DNA of 64,000 nt. Source: Rhabdophis nuchalis. Its lineage: Eukaryota > Chordata > Lepidosauria > Squamata > Natricidae. The DNA is taken from positions 71,629,619 to 71,693,618 of the forward strand of contig CM077648.1 of assembly GCA_039707465.1 (NCBI GenBank). Direction: 5' to 3'. The notes below the pieces were generated by a model that searched no databases, was not told the origin of the DNA, and was given only the letters and a program-made list of their open reading frames with translations. The translations under genes were made by a program, and so were the position numbers. This document shows positions 53,426 to 63,940 of this stretch, piece by piece. The number at the start of each line of letters is the position of its first letter. Position 1 is the first letter of the stretch.

Positions 53426-53849
53426 ATTGTTCCAGCATCAAAAGTTTCCGAAACCATAGTTGGGTGAGAGGAGAACTGCCATCTTCCATAGGTGTTTCCT
53501 CAATTAGAACATTTCCCCAAAAGCTATTTGTAGCTACTCACACTAGAAGTTACCCCATTATTACCACTAGCTGATTGGTGCGTCTATGTGTGTGAAGACT
53601 AAGACATTAATACAAATAGTCTTAATAACTGTTGGGATGAGACCATATGGTTTGTTATGTCTCTGTGGTCTTCCCACCCACCTACATTATGCCCACTTGG
53701 TACCTGAAAGAGAGATTGGAAACCATAGGAACCTTGAACAATTCAGAAAGTACTTGAAGAACTACCAACTCCTCACTTTGTTCTGTGGGGCATGGTCCCT
53801 CAATAATGCTTTGTTTCATATAAAAGCGGTGGAGGAAATCCTGGCTAAT

Positions 53850-53861
53850 GAGACTGGGGAG
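53850..53861. repeat. Half-L1 target site duplication (left), GAGACTGGGGAG
   Basis: GAGACTGGGGAG at 53850-53861 equals 55854-55865, enclosing the antisense half-L1. Confidence 0.9.
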
Positions 53862-54146
53862 GTTTTTTTTTTTTATATTGAAAAAGTTTTATTGGTTTTA
53901 CATTTTTTCTGTAGGATAGGGTAAGGGATACAAAGAAATTTTGAAAGCATTCACGTCGAGGTCGTCGGCTCTTCCGGGACCTCAAAATACATTAATAACA
54001 ATAAAAAGAAAAACATTTTTCATCAAACTACAAAGTGAAAGCGTGTACATATATCTAAATTCTCAATTCAATACTGTCAGTCCTTTACAAAAAATCCAAA
54101 TACAAATATTATGCAAAATTGTTCAAAAAGAAAAGTCAAGGCAAAG

Positions 54147-54995
54147 TTATTTTTTTGATCTAAGTCTCTTGGCAATTGGATCTTCTTTTTCTCCTTCCAG
54201 GCCCCCAGTGGGCGGGGCCGTGGCCCCCTCCGTCCCCCCTGGATCTTCCCCCAGGATAGAGGAATGTTTTTTAAGAAAGGCTTCCGCCTCAGCAACTGTT
54301 TTAATCCTCACTCTTCCTCCTTCCCAGAACACCAGCATCCCTTCGGGTGTCACCCACTTGAACCAAATCCCATGATCAAATAAAATTTTAGACAAGAAGG
54401 AAAATTTCCTCCTTGCTTCTCGAATCTTTCTAGGGATCTGCTTCAAGATAGCAACCTCTTTTTGTTGGTAGATTAATGGACTACCTCTCTGCACTTTCAG
54501 GATTTCCTCTCTGGTTGACCTTCTAACAAATTTCACATCTATCTCTCTAGGCACTTCATTTATCCTGGCATATGCTGAGTTAATTCTGTAGGCTAGGTCA
54601 ATGTCCCCCCTGATCTCATCCTTAGATTTTTGTAAATAGTCTGCTAAAATTGTGCTCATAAGATCAGGGAGGCATTCACCAGATTCCTCAAGAACGTTCT
54701 GAAATCTCAAAAAATATGTCATTCTTTCCATATCAATCCTAGACACATGCCCATTTGTTTCCCCAACCTCTTTAGTAACATTTTTAATCTCTCCCTTAAC
54801 CCCCGCCAACCCCCCTTCCAATTCTTCAGTCTTCTGTGTGTTTTCCAGCACTTCCTTCCGTGTGTCCAATAGCTCCTTCTTGAAATTGATGTTTTCTGCC
54901 CTCTTGGCTTGAATCTCTTGTACCAAAGTTTGTATAACAGTTTCAAGAGAAGCCATCCGTCGTTCTAAACTTGTCAGTGCTGTTTCTTGAGCCAT
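54147..54995 (-). CDS. L1-type ORF1 protein, intact (282 codons)
   Basis: The ATG at 54995 and stop at 54147 give an unbroken frame. Residues about 5-100 are a coiled coil rich in L, E and K at heptad spacing (LERRMASLETVIQTLVQEIQ). Residues about 105-200 match the RRM-like core (YFLRFQNVLEESGE, LSTILADYLQ-type), with DLAYRINSAYARINEVPRE near 145. Residues 200-255 match the C-terminal domain (ILKQIPRKIREARRKFSFLSKIL). ORF1p trimerises through the coiled coil and binds L1 RNA. Members elsewhere in the window are broken; this is the only plainly intact LINE protein. The basic KRLRSKK C-terminus is retained. Expression is unproven. Confidence 0.88.
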   Translation of the reverse strand: MAQETALTSLERRMASLETVIQTLVQEIQAKRAENINFKKELLDTRKEVLENTQKTEELEGGLAGVKGEIKNVTKEVGETNGHVSRIDMERMTYFLRFQNVLEESGECLPDLMSTILADYLQKSKDEIRGDIDLAYRINSAYARINEVPREIDVKFVRRSTREEILKVQRGSPLIYQQKEVAILKQIPRKIREARRKFSFLSKILFDHGIWFKWVTPEGMLVFWEGGRVRIKTVAEAEAFLKKHSSILGEDPGGTEGATAPPTGGLEGEKEDPIAKRLRSKK

Positions 54996-55559
54996 GATTA
55001 ACTGTTAAAATCAATGCCACCAAAATGGCGTTTTCAGGGTGGGGTTGGTGAGACTAACCGGGAGCCAAAAGTTCTGATCAAGGTTGTAACGTTGTAAAAT
55101 ACAGGAACCAAGAGAGAGACAGTTTTCCAACTCAATAGATGTAATAGCGAAGGTACTCCAGAAAAGAAATCACAAATCCAAAAGAAAAAATTTCTTCATT
55201 AAAAACCAGAGATAGTCCAAATTGCAAAGAGACACTGGAAATTTTCCATAAACAAAATAGTCAATCAGGAACAAAGAGAGGCCATTTTCCACCGCCCAGC
55301 TCAGAGCCCGCAGGAGAGAGTAGTGAGAGAAATTGTATCAGCCAGACCTAGAAACATTGTTGCAAGCAAGCCGCAATCCACTTTCCCTTAACGCAAACAG
55401 TCAGGATTGAAAATTTCCGCTCCTCGCCGCGAGGAACCATTTCCAAGTGCCGCTTAGATCCGAGGTTTTTTTTTTTAAAAACAAACACCCCCCTCCCAGT
55501 CCTTTCAGCCCGGCTGACAGTAGAAAAAAAAGTTTTTGAACACTCACTCTCCCCTTGCA

Positions 55560-55853
55560 GCTGAAGCCTCGGGAAGCCTTCCGACATCGACGTTCAGCCC
55601 TCTACATAGATGTGAATGGCGCCGTCGTCCTTAGGCGAAGGGAGAACCCCCCGCAGCATGTTCTCCTTCACCTAGGCCGCGGCAAAAGGGTCACCTCCCC
55701 CACCGCCGTGAGGGGGGGCGTCCCTGCCGAGCCGGCCCTACGGGAGACCCCCCAAAAAGGGGCGTCTCGCCCCCGTGGGGGGGCAGAAAAAGCAACAAAA
55801 CGGCGAGCGAGCGCTAGGCTCGCTCGTCGCCGCTGGAGCCGGAACCGGAAGTC
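55560..55853 (-). promoter_or_regulatory. GC-rich 5' region of half-L1
   Basis: CpG-dense stretch at the 5' end of the minus-strand half-L1, inside its target duplication. LINE 5' UTRs hold internal promoters; no specific site is recognised. It carries 'gggggagg' and 'gccgcg' words only. Confidence 0.5.
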
Positions 55854-56358
55854 GAGACTGGGGAGTTTTTTATTGCTGCAGCAAAAGAGAACAAGGAGCC
55901 ATTCGGACAATGACTGTTCAGAATAGAGTGGCTCTAGATGTGATATTGGTATCCTAAGGAGATGTGTGTGCACTATCTGGACAAATCGGAGGAATTCCAC
56001 AGCTGAACTATACACATTGCAAAGATAGCTGCAACACCCCCACCCCCACATGAACCAACGGAATGGCTAGTGGCATTGACTGACAGAATGGTTGCCTAAT
56101 TTCACTGGTTAGTACCTAATAATGACTCTGGCAGGCAGAGTCATTGTTCTCATAATTTATTTTATTTATTTTATTTATTCGAATTTATACCCCACCCTTC
56201 TCCTTGTTAGGACCCAGGGCTGCGCACAGGCATTATTTAAAAACCACAATAAATACAATATACAACATTAAAATATATTAAATTATTTACCCATGCTAAA
56301 ACCAATATTTAAAAACCCTACCAAATTATAATTTATGTATAAAAGTCAGAACGGGGGG

Positions 56359-59300
56359 CTATCCTAGGCCGGCTTGTTGGAATAAATGCGTCTTAAGACG
56401 TTGGCGGAAGAGGCGGAGGTCCGAGGTAGTGCGAAGGTCGGGGGGTAGGTCGTTCCAGAGGGCCGGGCCCACCACAGAGAAGGCCCTTCCCCTGGGTGTC
56501 GCCAACCGGCATTGCCCAGCCAACGGCACCCGGAGAAGGCCCTCTCTGTGGGAGCGGACCGGACGAAGGGATGTATGGGGCAGGAGGCGGTCTCGTATAT
56601 AGCTAGGCCCTGAGCCATGGAGCGATTTAAAGATGGTGGTCAACACCTTGAAGCGCACTCGAAAAGCCACAAGCAGCCAGTGCAGCTCACGCAGGAGAGG
56701 TGTTACGTGGGCTTGCCTTGAGGCACCCATAACCACCCGCGCGGCCGCATTCTGCACTAACTGTAGCTTTCGAGTGCACCTCAAGGGGAGCCCCATGTAG
56801 AGAGCGTTACAGTAATCCAGCCGGGATGTCACAAGCGCTTGAGTGACTGTGCGAAGGGCCCCCCGGTCCAGTAAGGGGCGCAACTGGCGTATCAGGCGAA
56901 CCTGATAGAACGCCCCCCTGGCCACGGCCGCCACATGGTCCTCCATGGACGGCCGGGAATCCAGGAGGACGCCCAAGTTGCGCGCCCTCTCCATGGGGGC
57001 CAGTTGTTCGCCCCCAATGGCCAGTGTTGGACTTATCTGGCTGAACCGGGGTGCCGGAAACCACAGCCACTCGGTCTTGGACGGGTTGAGTTTGAGTTTG
57101 TTACTACCCATCCAGACCCGTACGGCCTCCAGACACCGGGACAGCACCTCGACGGCATCGTTGGGGTGGTTTGGGGTGGATATGTACAGCTGGGTATCAT
57201 CAGCGTACAGATGGTATTCCACCCCAAAACCACGGATGATCTCGCCCAGCGGCTTCATGTAGGTGTTGAACAGAAGTGGCGAGAGGACCGACCCCTGAGG
57301 AACCCCACATGTGAGGGGCCTCGGGGACAACCTCTGCCCTCCTGCCAACATCCATTGCGACCGACCAGAGAGGTAGGACGAGAACCACCGTAAAACGGTG
57401 CCTCTCAGCCCCAACCCCCCCAATCGGTGCAATAAGATACCATGGTCGATGGTATCAAAAGCCGCTGAGAGATCTAACAGGACCAGGATAGAGGAACAAC
57501 CTCTATCCCGTGCCCTCCAGAGATCATCTACCAACGCGACCAATGCCGTCTCGGTGCTGTGACCGGGCCGGAAGCTGGACTGGCGCAGGTCTAGATAATC
57601 AACTTCCTCCAGGTGTCGAGGAAACTGTTGGGCCACCACACTCTCAACAACCTTCACTAAAAAGTGAAGGTTGGAGACGGAACGATAGTTCTCTAATAAA
57701 GCCGGGTCCAGGGATGGCTTCTTGAGGAGGGGCCTCACCACCGCCTCTTTCAAGACGGTAGGCAAGTACCCCTCACTCAGAGATGAATTCACAATACCCT
57801 GGAGCCAGCCTCATGTCACCTCCCAGGATGCCAGTACAAGCCAAGAGGGGCACGGGTCCAATAAACATGTGGTGGCTCTAAGGTTCCTCCGCAACCTGTC
57901 AATATGCTCGGTAGTGACAAAGTCAAACTCCTCCCAAGGTGTAATCTCAAGACCAGCACCGGACACTTCGACTGGGTCACTTTCAGTGGAGGGCAACTCG
58001 TTCCGAATCTGAATAATTTTGTCCTGCAGAAACACTCCAAATTCCTCTGCTCGACCCTGCAAAGGGGCTTCCCGCGGCTTCAAATGAAGGAGGGAGCGGG
58101 TCACCCCAAACAGGGCAGCAGGGCAGTTTTCCACGGACGCGATAAGGGTGGCACAATACTCACGTTTGGCCACTCTTAGCGCTACTAAGTAAGTCCTAAT
58201 ATGGTCTCTCACTAGTGTTCGGTCAGCTTCGGATCGAGAAGATCTCCACCTACTCTCTAGGCGTCTCTTACGGCGTTTCATCTCCCGAAGCTCCTCGGTA
58301 AACCAAGGGGCCTGGGTGACTCGACGCCGCATGAGAGGCCGCAAGGGCACGACTTGGTCCAAGGCCCCCGTGGCCGCACTATACCATGTGGCCACTAGAT
58401 CCTCAGTCGAGTCGCGGGGCAGGGACATAGGTATTGGCCCAAGCTCCCTCTGGAACCTTTCCGGGTCCATCAGGCGCCTGGGGCGGAACCAACTCGGTGT
58501 CTCCGGTTCCGCCTCCCCGTGGTGGGGTGTGACGGTTGGAAAGTCCATCCGAAGGAGAGAGTGATCTGTCCATGACAGGGGTAAGATGACTAAATCCCCT
58601 GTTACAAGATCACTTCTCCACTGTCCAGAGACAAAAATCAGATCCAGCGTGTGTCCTCTCTCGTGAGTGGGGCCCTGAACTACTTGGGTCAGGTCCATGG
58701 CCGTCATGGAAGCCATGAACTCCCGAGCTGCCTCGGATGTTTCGCCCGCCGATGGCAGGTTAAAGTCCCCCATGACTAACAGTCTGGGGGTCTCCACCAC
58801 CATCGCGGCGATCACCTTGAGTAGCTCGGGCAGGGCTGCTGTTACATAGCGGGGAGCCAGATCAGCAAGCCCAACTGCCTCCCTAGGCCCCACTTCACGA
58901 AGAGGGACTCACAGCTGGTCGTCTGAGGCACAGTGGTCTCCCTCGGCTCCAGACTTTCCTTAACAATAACCGTCACCCCCCCACCCCTGCCTAGGGCCCT
59001 GGGCTGATGAAATGCACGGTAGCCTGGTGGGCACATTTCCACGAGGGGTAAGCCCCCCTCGGGGCCCAACCAGGTTTCCGTAATTCCCACCAGGTCCGGG
59101 TTCCCCTCTGACACAAGGTCATTAATGAGGGGGGCTTTGTTCACCACGGACCTGGCATTGCAGAACATCAGCCTAGGGCCCCGGCTCTGTAGTCCCTGAC
59201 TGCCTAGCCCACGAGTGGAGCACAGGGGGTTGGGGCAGGCGACTGCTCGTAGCCAGCGACCACAAGTCCCCAACCCACGATGGACATCCTGTCTCCCACC

Positions 59301-59636
59301 GCCCCTGCCGCTCCCCAAGACCAATCGAATGGGACGGCCCTCAACAGAGATGACTCCCAATCCCCCCTCCCTAGTGGACTCCTCCTTTATCCTTCTTCCG
59401 CTGGCCGGCCCTATGTCTTGACCCCCCTCTGACTGAATAAACCCTCCCCCCACCCCAGAACCCCTTAAAAGCCTAATTAAAAATTTGCTTAAAAACCCCC
59501 TGAGCTTGCGTTTTTCCCAACTCTCTGGATTAATTAATCCATCCTCGAGGTGGGCCCGAGATAAACCAGGGGGCCAAACCTGCAAGAGGGGGGACTCTCG
59601 CAGATAGAGGAGGTCGGACGTTGAGTAAAAAAGCAT
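56359..59636 (-). pseudogene. L2-group ORF2, copy H: endonuclease + RT, two lesions
   Basis: The frame starts near 59636 (MLFYST). Endonuclease motifs in order: MFCNARSVVNK, ITETWLG, GDFNLP, HTLDLIF, SWTDHSLLRMDF. RT motifs: [46 protein letters not shown]-terminal: [34 protein letters not shown], ending [11 protein letters not shown] at 56359. Only two lesions were found: a 7-nt deletion near 58862 relative to copy E (frameshift), and an in-frame stop at 57811-57813 replacing the arginine of the WEVTRGWL segment. The last 477 codons (57792-56359) are uninterrupted. This is the least decayed ORF2 here. Confidence 0.88.
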
Positions 59637-59999
59637 CCCGTGACTCCATTGCTGGCTTTAAGGGGAGGAACGCCTAGATAAAGTGCAAGTGCAAGTCAAG
59701 TCAAGTCAAACAGGGAATTGATAATAGTCTGAGTCAGTCAGTTCTTCCTCGGGTAGGGGCTTTCCACGGGGTGGCTGGAACTGTTCTCCTTCAGGCTGTC
59801 CTTGCTTCGCTCTCACCCCCCTCCCCGTAGATGTTTTACCGTGGGGTCCTGTGGGGGGAGGGTTACTGGGATTAGTCCGCCACAGTCTTAGTCTCTTGCT
59901 GCAGGGTTTCTCGCGGCTCATCACCCCCCTCCAAAGATGTTTACCGGGGGATGGTGGAAGGGGAGGCGATGGGGCTTTCACTGGAAGCTGTTGGGACTG

Positions 60000-60560
60000 C
60001 TGGGGCTATAGATGGTTCTCCCCAGGACCAGCAAGCCACACCAAGGCCTCCGCCGCGTCACCGGCTCGCCACTCCGCACCTGGGCCTCCGCCGGGGCCTC
60101 CGCTGTTCTGCCAGGCTCCGCAGGGCCTCACCACGTTGCAAGCTCGCCACTCCACGCCAGGGCCTCCATCAGGGCCTCCGCCACTCCACCAGGCCTCCGC
60201 CGGGGCCTCCGATGCCCCATCGGTCTGCCGCGCCTCCCATCTCTCCGCGGCCACCACCTCGCCAGCCATCCCCTGCGGAGGCCTCCACCTGGCCTCACTG
60301 CTCCACGAGGGCCTCCACCGGGATCTCAGATGATCTGCGCAGCTCCGCCGCTGCTCCGCCGCCGCTCCGCCATTCCGCCGGGGCCTCCGGCCTCCGCCGG
60401 GGCCTCCGGCCTTCCGGCGTTCCGGCGCTCCCTCCAGCGCTCCGCTGCGGCTCTGCCACTCTGCCGGGGCCTCCGGCCTTCCGGCGCTCCCTCCAGCGCT
60501 CCACCGCGCCTCCCGTCTCAGCCGTCACACTTACCGGCGTTGGAAAGGCCTCAGTGTGAC
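60000..60560. repeat. GC-rich tandem-like repeats (CCTCCGCCGGGG type)
   Basis: Repeated 'gcctccgccggggcctccg' units with CpG density. They lie upstream of ORF2 of copy H (minus strand), so they may be its 5' UTR. The frames in them (P/G/R-rich) are compositional. Confidence 0.75.
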
Positions 60561-60824
60561 GGCTGGCTCTTCGACTTGCTGGGCTGGCCCTTATCGATCA
60601 CCCCAAGGGGGCCGGCCGCGTCCTCCGGAGCCAAATGGGCCTCCGGTCGTCATCGCCTCAAAGCACCGCCACCATTCCTTCACGCATGCTCAGTTTTCCT
60701 GTTGTGCATTACAATGCCCTCTGTTTTGCCTTTCCACCTATATGCAAACTGCAGGGTGTGTGTGTGTCTCCCAGTACACAATACTGACGTGTGAATCTTG
60801 GAAAATTAGATCATTTTCAGATTC

Positions 60825-60835
60825 AAAGGGGGGAA
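60825..60835 (+). promoter_or_regulatory. ERV polypurine tract
   Basis: 'aaaggggggaa' directly precedes a TGATG LTR start at 60836, the position where plus-strand priming occurs in retroviruses. Confidence 0.75.
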
Positions 60836-60933
60836 TGATGGATTGGATCATGACACACATTTGAAAGTAAAACAGGAAGACTGGAATTGGGGGGGGGGTG
60901 TCTGTCTGCCAAGAACAAAGAATGCTTATCAAC

Positions 60934-60949
60934 AAGAAATATGGATGGG
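60934..60949. repeat. L1 target site duplication, 16 bp (left)
   Basis: AAGAAATATGGATGGG at 60934-60949 equals 61585-61600. Confidence 0.95.
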
Positions 60950-61584
60950 GTTCAATACTGGAAAAAAGATTTTTTACCGACAATTGATCAATGGATTCAG
61001 AAAGTGGCAGGGTTTGCGAAAATGGCAAAAATTTCAGCTTTTTTAAAAGGTCAGAAGCAGGAGAATTATACACAGGAATGGGTAAAATGGATTGATTATA
61101 TACAGAATAAACATCAGACTAGGAAGTATTATGTAGCCTTTAGGTAAGAATGTTTAGATTGACAGATGAACAGAGTAAATAATATATGGGATGTTTGGAA
61201 TTACTAGAGTGGTGTATAGCGGAAGTCAGGGGGGTGGGTTTGTTTGGGAGGTGGGGGAGGGTTAGGGTGGTGGGCGGGGAAATATATATGTATAACTAAT
61301 TTAGAAGATGGGATTAATGGGATATGGTTACCTCAAGAGAAATTTATATTATGATTTATATATGTTTAATTAACTTAGAAGATGGGGTTAATGGGATATT
61401 GTTACTTTAAGAGAAATTTATTTTATGATTGTTGGGAGGTGAGGGGGTATAATATCTGAATGAGAAATTTATTTTAAGACGGGGGGAGGGGAGGGGGTAC
61501 AGTATTTGTATGTGATTTATATTATATGTCAGGGGGGTAAAAGGGGGGGAAATTTGTTTGTGTAAAACTTTTTCAATAAAAAAA
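60950..61584 (+). mobile_element. L1 3' end, 5'-truncated, in ERV LTR
   Basis: Contains the last ORF2 residues (about 60950-61146; WVKWIDYIQ and then KYYVAFR) and a 3' UTR with repeated 'tgggatat' words, ending 'ctttttcaataaaaaaaaa'. Flanked by a perfect 16-bp target duplication. Confidence 0.88.
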
Positions 61585-61838
61585 AAGAAATATGGATGGG
61601 TAAAATGTGTAGCAATTATGGGGTAAGAGGTAACAAGTTTGCAGACCTCAGCTAAAAGTTAGAGGCGAAGAAAGGCTACAGCAAATGAAATGTGTATTAG
61701 ATAATTCCTGGGGCATTCATTAGCTAAGAGCTAGGAATGGGACAGCTATAGACCAATAGAACAAATTGTAGAATTATTACTAAAATGTTTATTAGATGAT
61801 GTCTCTTGTTATCCCACCTTCTCCTTTAGTGAAAATGT

Positions 61839-61845
61839 ATAAAAG
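61839..61845 (+). promoter_or_regulatory. LTR TATA box
   Basis: TATAAAA about 70 bp upstream of the LTR AATAAA, fitting a retroviral U3/R layout. Confidence 0.65.
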
Positions 61846-61911
61846 CTTTCTTAATCCTTTGTTCTTGGTTCTTGGCCTTTTGACCAGGAACAATTTTCCT
61901 TGGAGTACTCC

Positions 61912-61917
61912 AATAAA
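61912..61917 (+). terminator. LTR polyadenylation signal
   Basis: AATAAA in the LTR R region (61912-61917). Confidence 0.65.
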
Positions 61918-61999
61918 AAGCAACCAGAAAACCTGCACCTCGTGTCAGGCGTTCATCATTGGCTTCGGCACCAGGCTCAGACCCGAATTGGGGACATCA

Positions 62000-62271
62000 C
62001 AATCACGGAAACTCCACCTATTTTAACCAAAATAACTATCCAGATGACTCCTGTTTCAAGTCTAAAAAAAAAATCATGGTTTTTTTTAAAAAAAGGAAAC
62101 AGAGAAACAATGTGAAATTTTCAAATTATTTATCAAGTCTTCCTTAAGAGTCCCTTGGCTTTGTAAGTTGTGTATTTACATCTTCAGCCCCAGATGAGCT
62201 CATCTTTATGTAATATGAATTTTAAATTATAAAGCAAGGAATGGAAGAATAAATCCAAATCATAAATACTG
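62000..62271. other. Spacer between ERV and L1
   Basis: AT-rich sequence with A-runs, no gene. Confidence 0.35.
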
Positions 62272-63528
62272 TTTTTTTTATTTATTCTTATAAAAATGAA
62301 ATCATACAAACATAATTTTAAACATATTGCCGTCACAGCGCGAGAAAGCATAACATTTAAATAACCAAACTTAACATTACCGTCCTAATAATAGGCCTAA
62401 TATTTAACACCAACATTTACACTCTATACAGCCCATCTAGTCAACGTACCTACTTCATCAATTCTTATTCGTCCTTTAATTTCTGATTAATATTATTTAC
62501 CAATATCTGATTTTAAACATATATTATTGCTTCAGTTGTTATTATTCGGTCGTTCCCGTATCCAGTTATACCACCTCTTCCACGAGTTGTAGAATTCTGA
62601 GTCCTTTTTTCCTTTAATTAATTTTGTTAATCTATCCGATTCTGCGCACTCATTAATTTTATTTATTACTGCCCTATCCATTGGTATTTGATCACTCTTC
62701 CATTCCTGGGCAAATGCCAGTCTTGCCGCAATAATTATGTGCAACACCAAAAACCATATCTCCATGTTGATATCTGGGGGTTTAAGTCCTAACAGGAAGG
62801 TTTCAGGTTTCAAATCTAATTGATGTTGGGTGATTTCTATTAACCACTGCCTAATTTTTTTCCAGTACTTAATCGCCATTGGGCAGGTCCACCACTCATG
62901 GAAATAGGTCCCCTCTCTGTGACCACATTTCCAGCAATTAGGCATGGTCCCAGGGAACATTCTGGCAAGTCTTGCCGGGGGTAGATGCCACCGATATATC
63001 ATTTTATATGTATTTTCCTTATACGAGGCTGCCATAGTCAATTTCATATTTTTGAACCAAATTTCTTCCCAACTTTGAAAGTCCAATGTGCGTCCTATAT
63101 TCCGTCCCCAAGCAATCATGCAGTCTTTGACCACTTCTTCCCCTACGTCTAATAACAATAGATGTCCGTAACACTTGGAGAGCATCCCTTTCTCTGTTCC
63201 AAAAAGAACCTTGTCCAGTTCTTGTTTATAGGGATATATACCTTCAGTCTTCTGATCTTTTTTGAACCTTGAGAATATCTGGGAATATGGCCACCAGTCG
63301 ATATGGTATCCTAGCGAAGCTAATGATTCCCTGGTCTTCAAATTCCCCTGTGAATCTAAGATCTCCTCATATGTCAAGATCTTCTCCCCTCTATATCGTG
63401 TTGGGTAAACAAGGGCTTCCTGAGTAGAGATCCAGCATGGCACCTTCAAATATAACTTCCTCCTCAACTTCTCCCAAGAATAACTCAAGGTCCTACGCAC
63501 CAGGTGGTCATTGAAGTGTTTGGGTCGC
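62272..63528 (-). mobile_element. L1 LINE 3' end (ORF2 C-terminus), 5'-truncated in view
   Basis: Antisense L1 whose 3' tail is the complement of the T-run at 62272-62282. ORF2 coding reaches 63528, where an LTR element begins. The remainder may lie beyond that LTR element, outside this window. Confidence 0.85.
62532..63500 (-). pseudogene. L1 ORF2 C-terminal region (322 codons open)
   Basis: Unbroken frame of 322 codons. Includes WWPYSQIFSRFKKD, WGRNIGRTLDFQSWEEIW, YRWHLPPARLARMFP and a cysteine-histidine zinc-knuckle-like motif (CWKCGHREGTYFHEWWTC). It ends KRWYNWIRERPNNNN. The part before (RT) is absent because the LTR element begins at 63529; the reading frame itself extends upstream to about 63526. 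Similar to the 7266-7526 fragment but better preserved. It is marked as a pseudogene because it is partial. Confidence 0.88.
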
Positions 63529-63908
63529 TGTCAGCCTTCGCTTTGCTGCATGCTTGGCTGCCATGGAAACGGGAGGGTGGGGTTATGGGGTTAACTATGT
63601 GTGCTGGTGGAAGATGGTACGGGCCAATGTTATCTCAAACCTAACGGTATCACATTCCATTCTGATGATGGCGTTGGACGTGAGGCCCACCTGATGTCTT
63701 GGAGAAATCTGCATTGGACACTGTTGTAGAGGGCATGGGTTATTGGGGTTGGCTTAAGCTTTGATATACACGCTTCGCGCCTAAACTAGTCACTTCCTGC
63801 TTGACCTTCGTTTGCTGTTCTTCTGTATTCAGTAAAAGTAACCTTAATCATTTTGAAATATGCTTAAGTGTGGTCTTTCTCGAGTATTCGAAGAAGTGAA
63901 CCCTGACA
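63529..63908 (+). repeat. LTR (380 bp) of an LTR retrotransposon
   Basis: Begins TGTCAG (63529-63534) and ends CTGACA (63903-63908), perfect complementary 6-bp ends. Inserted in L1 ORF2. 'cagtaaaagtaacc' and 'cattttgaaatatgc' lie within. The partner LTR would be outside the window. Confidence 0.75.
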
Positions 63909-63940
63909 TTAAGCAGGAAGTCACTACACTCCTGAACCCC

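Larger units (their letters stand above)
53862..55853 (-). mobile_element. Half-L1 (ORF1-only) LINE, full-length looking
   Basis: The 12-bp target duplication encloses, on the minus strand, a GC-rich 5' region (55870-55560), a 5' leader, an uninterrupted ORF1 (54995-54147) and a 3' UTR of about 285 bp ending in an AATAAA-like motif and a T-run at 53863-53874 (complement of the A tail). No ORF2 is present. This organisation equals that of HAL1 in mammals. The element must use an RT supplied in trans. Confidence 0.85.
53560..56156 (+). pseudogene. ERV env remnant, interrupted by half-L1
   Basis: Env-like text lies at 53586-53861 and 55854-56156 on either side of the half-L1; the target duplication GAGACTGGGGAG marks the junction. 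A QNRVALD motif of the transmembrane subunit is readable near 55919. A cysteine-rich stretch follows at about 55960-56030, but the usual CX6CC arrangement is not intact. Frame changes and stops occur throughout; no functional protein is possible. The surface subunit is mostly not recognisable. Confidence 0.65.
56157..60660 (-). mobile_element. L2-group LINE, copy H, near full length and nearly intact
   Basis: Antisense copy. The low-coordinate end is the tail (tttatttattttatttattcgaatttatacc). ORF2 runs from 59636 to 56359; the leader with an additional frame (59981-59706) and a GC-rich tandem-repeat region (60000-60560) probably belong to its 5' end. The 5' limit (about 60660) is uncertain. 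It splits the end of the ERV. Confidence 0.83.
47651..61999 (+). mobile_element. Class I (gamma/epsilon-like) endogenous retrovirus, split by four nested insertions
   Basis: Degraded gag, pol and env remnants occur in order on the plus strand, then a polypurine tract (60825-60835) and a 3' LTR (60836-61999, containing an L1). Insertions: L2 copy G (51062-52905) in integrase, half-L1 (53862-55853) in env, L2 copy H (56157 to about 60660) after env, and an L1 end (60950-61584) in the LTR. No 5' LTR was found; the left end adjoins the half-L1 at 47650. All genes have multiple stops and frameshifts. Confidence 0.85.
60836..61999 (+). repeat. ERV 3' LTR (split by an L1 3' end)
   Basis: Starts TGATGG and ends CATCA (61995-61999), complementary short ends. 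After removal of the L1 and one copy of its duplication, about 510 bp remain. Contains TATAAAA at 61839-61845 and AATAAA at 61912-61917, spaced as in retroviral LTRs. Confidence 0.78.

Noticed and set aside
59951..60794. P/G/R-rich frames in the GC-rich repeats near LINE copy H
   Set aside because: These follow the CCTCCGCCGGGG tandem repeat in several frames; more likely LINE 5' UTR than a protein.
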